6,608 nucleotides of DNA from Bacteroidales bacterium (GTDB taxonomy: Bacteria; Bacteroidota; Bacteroidia; Bacteroidales; P3). The stretch is from positions 1 to 6,608 of the forward strand of contig JAFWBF010000031.1 of the NCBI GenBank assembly GCA_017507285.1. Reading direction: 5' to 3'. Below the pieces are notes generated by a model, which was given only the letters and a program-made list of their open reading frames with translations, did not search any database and was not told the DNA's origin. The position numbers and the translations under genes were made by a program. Below, piece by piece: positions 5,351 through 6,608 of this stretch. Numbering within the stretch: the first letter of the stretch is position 1; each line of letters opens with the position of its first letter.

Positions 5351-6608
5351 TTAAATCAAGTTAAGCATTTTTTGGAAAGCTGTCAACGATTCCAATACAT
5401 TTGTTTTTACATGGATAAATTCGTCAACGCCTTGAGCTTTGTAAGCCTCTACTTGTTCTTTTGGATAACCGGCCAATACTATGCTCTTAACTTTGCCTTT
5501 CAATCCTGCGCATACATCGTTTACTATTTCGGCATATTCTTCGTCCGAAGAACACATTACCACGATGTCGGCTTTAGCATCCAAAGCAGCTTTTACACCT
5601 TCGGCAGCAGTTGCAAAACCTACATTGTCGATGATTTCGTAGCCGGCCACACCAAAGAAGTTTGTAGCAAAACCCGAACGAGCTTTACGCATAGCCAAGT
5701 TTCCGTAGGTCAATAGGAATACTTTTGGTTTTTGAGCAGCTTTTTCGGTAGCCAAACGCAATTCTTCGAAAGCTTGAGCACCACGGTATTGGTTCAAAAC
5801 CTTTACTTCGGTACCTTTAGCGCCGCAGCAACAACATTCTTTAGCTTGGATTTTGTCGCCCATATTTTCGGTTAGGTTTGGATATTGGTTTGTACCCAAA
5901 ATAACAGTCTTACGGGTAGCTATATCTTGGTTGCGTTGTTGAGCCATCTTTTCTATCTCGTCTTGAACATAACCTTCGCGTATAGCTTTGGCGAAACCGC
6001 CTTTACCTTCAACAGCTAGGAAGTTTTCCCATGCATATTGAGCTATAGAGTTGGTCAAGTTTTCGATATAGTACGAACCGGCAGCAGGGTCAACTATTTT
6101 GTCCAAATACGATTCTTCTTTCAACAATATTTGTTGGTTGCGAGCAATACGCATCGAGAAGTCGTCGGCTTGTTTGTAAGCAGCGTCAAAAGGAGCTACC
6201 GATATAGAATCGGCACCGGCTATAGCTGCCGACATAGTTTCGGTGGTGGTACGCAACATGTTTACGTATGCATCATATACCGACTTGTTCCATGTCGAAG
6301 AAGTAGCGTGGATATACACATCGTATGCACAAGAGCATTGTGGTGCATATTGTTCTACTATTTTGGACCACAACATACGTGCAGCACGTATTTTAGCCAT
6401 TTCCATAAAGTAGTTTGAACCGATAGCGAAAGTAAACTGCATGTTCGAAGCCACAGTTTCTACTTTACAACCTTTTTCGGTAAGGTTTGCCATCAAGTCG
6501 TTGGCAGCAGCCAAAGTGTAACCAAGTTCTTGAACGATGCTCGAACCGGCATTGTGGAACATACGTCCGTTTACTGTCAAAGCACGGAACTTTGGCAATT
6601 CGGTTTCA
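5351..6608 (-). CDS. mutA: Methylmalonyl-CoA mutase small (beta) subunit, C-terminal part
   Basis: This is the partner subunit of the B12-dependent enzyme that interconverts succinyl-CoA and (R)-methylmalonyl-CoA, a step of propionate formation in many Bacteroidales. The window holds the last 418 residues; the start lies beyond the right edge. The first visible residues are ETELPKFRALTVNG. Residues 1 to about 250 are the rear half of the TIM-barrel domain (SISVAPFDAAYKQADDFSMR, then VDPAAGSYYIENLT at 172-185). A linker with four consecutive cysteines (258-261) leads to a B12-binding-like fold from about 295. There the cobalt-ligand motif DxHxxG of the catalytic subunit is replaced by YGNLAMRKARSGF (301-313). 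That loss marks the non-catalytic small subunit rather than mutB. It is the last gene of its unit, closed by a hairpin before glmM; mutB is not directly downstream. Confidence 0.94.
   Translation of the reverse strand, partial: ETELPKFRALTVNGRMFHNAGSSIVQELGYTLAAANDLMANLTEKGCKVETVASNMQFTFAIGSNYFMEMAKIRAARMLWSKIVEQYAPQCSCAYDVYIHATSSTWNKSVYDAYVNMLRTTTETMSAAIAGADSISVAPFDAAYKQADDFSMRIARNQQILLKEESYLDKIVDPAAGSYYIENLTNSIAQYAWENFLAVEGKGGFAKAIREGYVQDEIEKMAQQRNQDIATRKTVILGTNQYPNLTENMGDKIQAKECCCCGAKGTEVKVLNQYRGAQAFEELRLATEKAAQKPKVFLLTYGNLAMRKARSGFATNFFGVAGYEIIDNVGFATAAEGVKAALDAKADIVVMCSSDEEYAEIVNDVCAGLKGKVKSIVLAGYPKEQVEAYKAQGVDEFIHVKTNVLESLTAFQKMLNLI

Noticed and set aside
6038..6418. 126-residue plus-strand frame opposite mutA
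   Set aside because: It is antisense to a clear methylmalonyl-CoA mutase coding region.

Overview
This window looks like ordinary chromosomal housekeeping DNA from a member of the Bacteroidota, probably of the order Bacteroidales. The placement is inferred from three things: the protein families, the AT-rich intergenic DNA with TAnnTTTG-type promoter boxes, and start codons mostly preceded by A-rich leaders rather than Shine-Dalgarno sites. Codon use in the first two protein genes favours ATA for isoleucine and CTA for leucine. I see no insertion sequence, phage gene, CRISPR array or defence locus, and nothing I would call a new biological system.

Layout, left to right. Bases 1-308 hold no gene I can support and act as the upstream region of the first gene. 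Bases 309-1835 (+) encode a complete single-chain glycyl-tRNA synthetase (glyS). Its gene ends at a 19-bp perfect hairpin terminator. Two leucine tRNA genes follow on the minus strand, tRNA-Leu(CAG) at 1990-2071 and tRNA-Leu(GAG) at 2101-2182. They run toward glyS and have their own intrinsic terminator at 1935-1965. Bases 2183-2560 form a divergent, AT-rich promoter region between the tRNAs and the next gene, and contain one doubtful 28-codon reading frame. Bases 2561-3781 (+) encode a complete ornithine aminotransferase (rocD). A 21-bp bidirectional hairpin separates it from the convergent glmM-type phosphoglucosamine mutase at 3869-5254 (-). Upstream of glmM on the same strand, and separated from it by a terminator that overlaps glmM's candidate promoter, is the C-terminal 418 residues of the methylmalonyl-CoA mutase small subunit (mutA), which runs off the right edge.

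The genes do not form one pathway. GlyRS and the two leucine tRNAs serve translation. RocD links ornithine/arginine to glutamate and proline metabolism. GlmM supplies glucosamine-1-phosphate for cell-wall precursors. MutA belongs to the B12-dependent succinyl-CoA/methylmalonyl-CoA interconversion used by many Bacteroidales to make propionate. Every transcription unit appears to be closed by its own hairpin, so the window reads as four or five independent units. The points most worth a second look are the terminator/promoter overlap before glmM, mutA lacking mutB immediately downstream, a run of four cysteines in MutA, and the small reading frame upstream of rocD.
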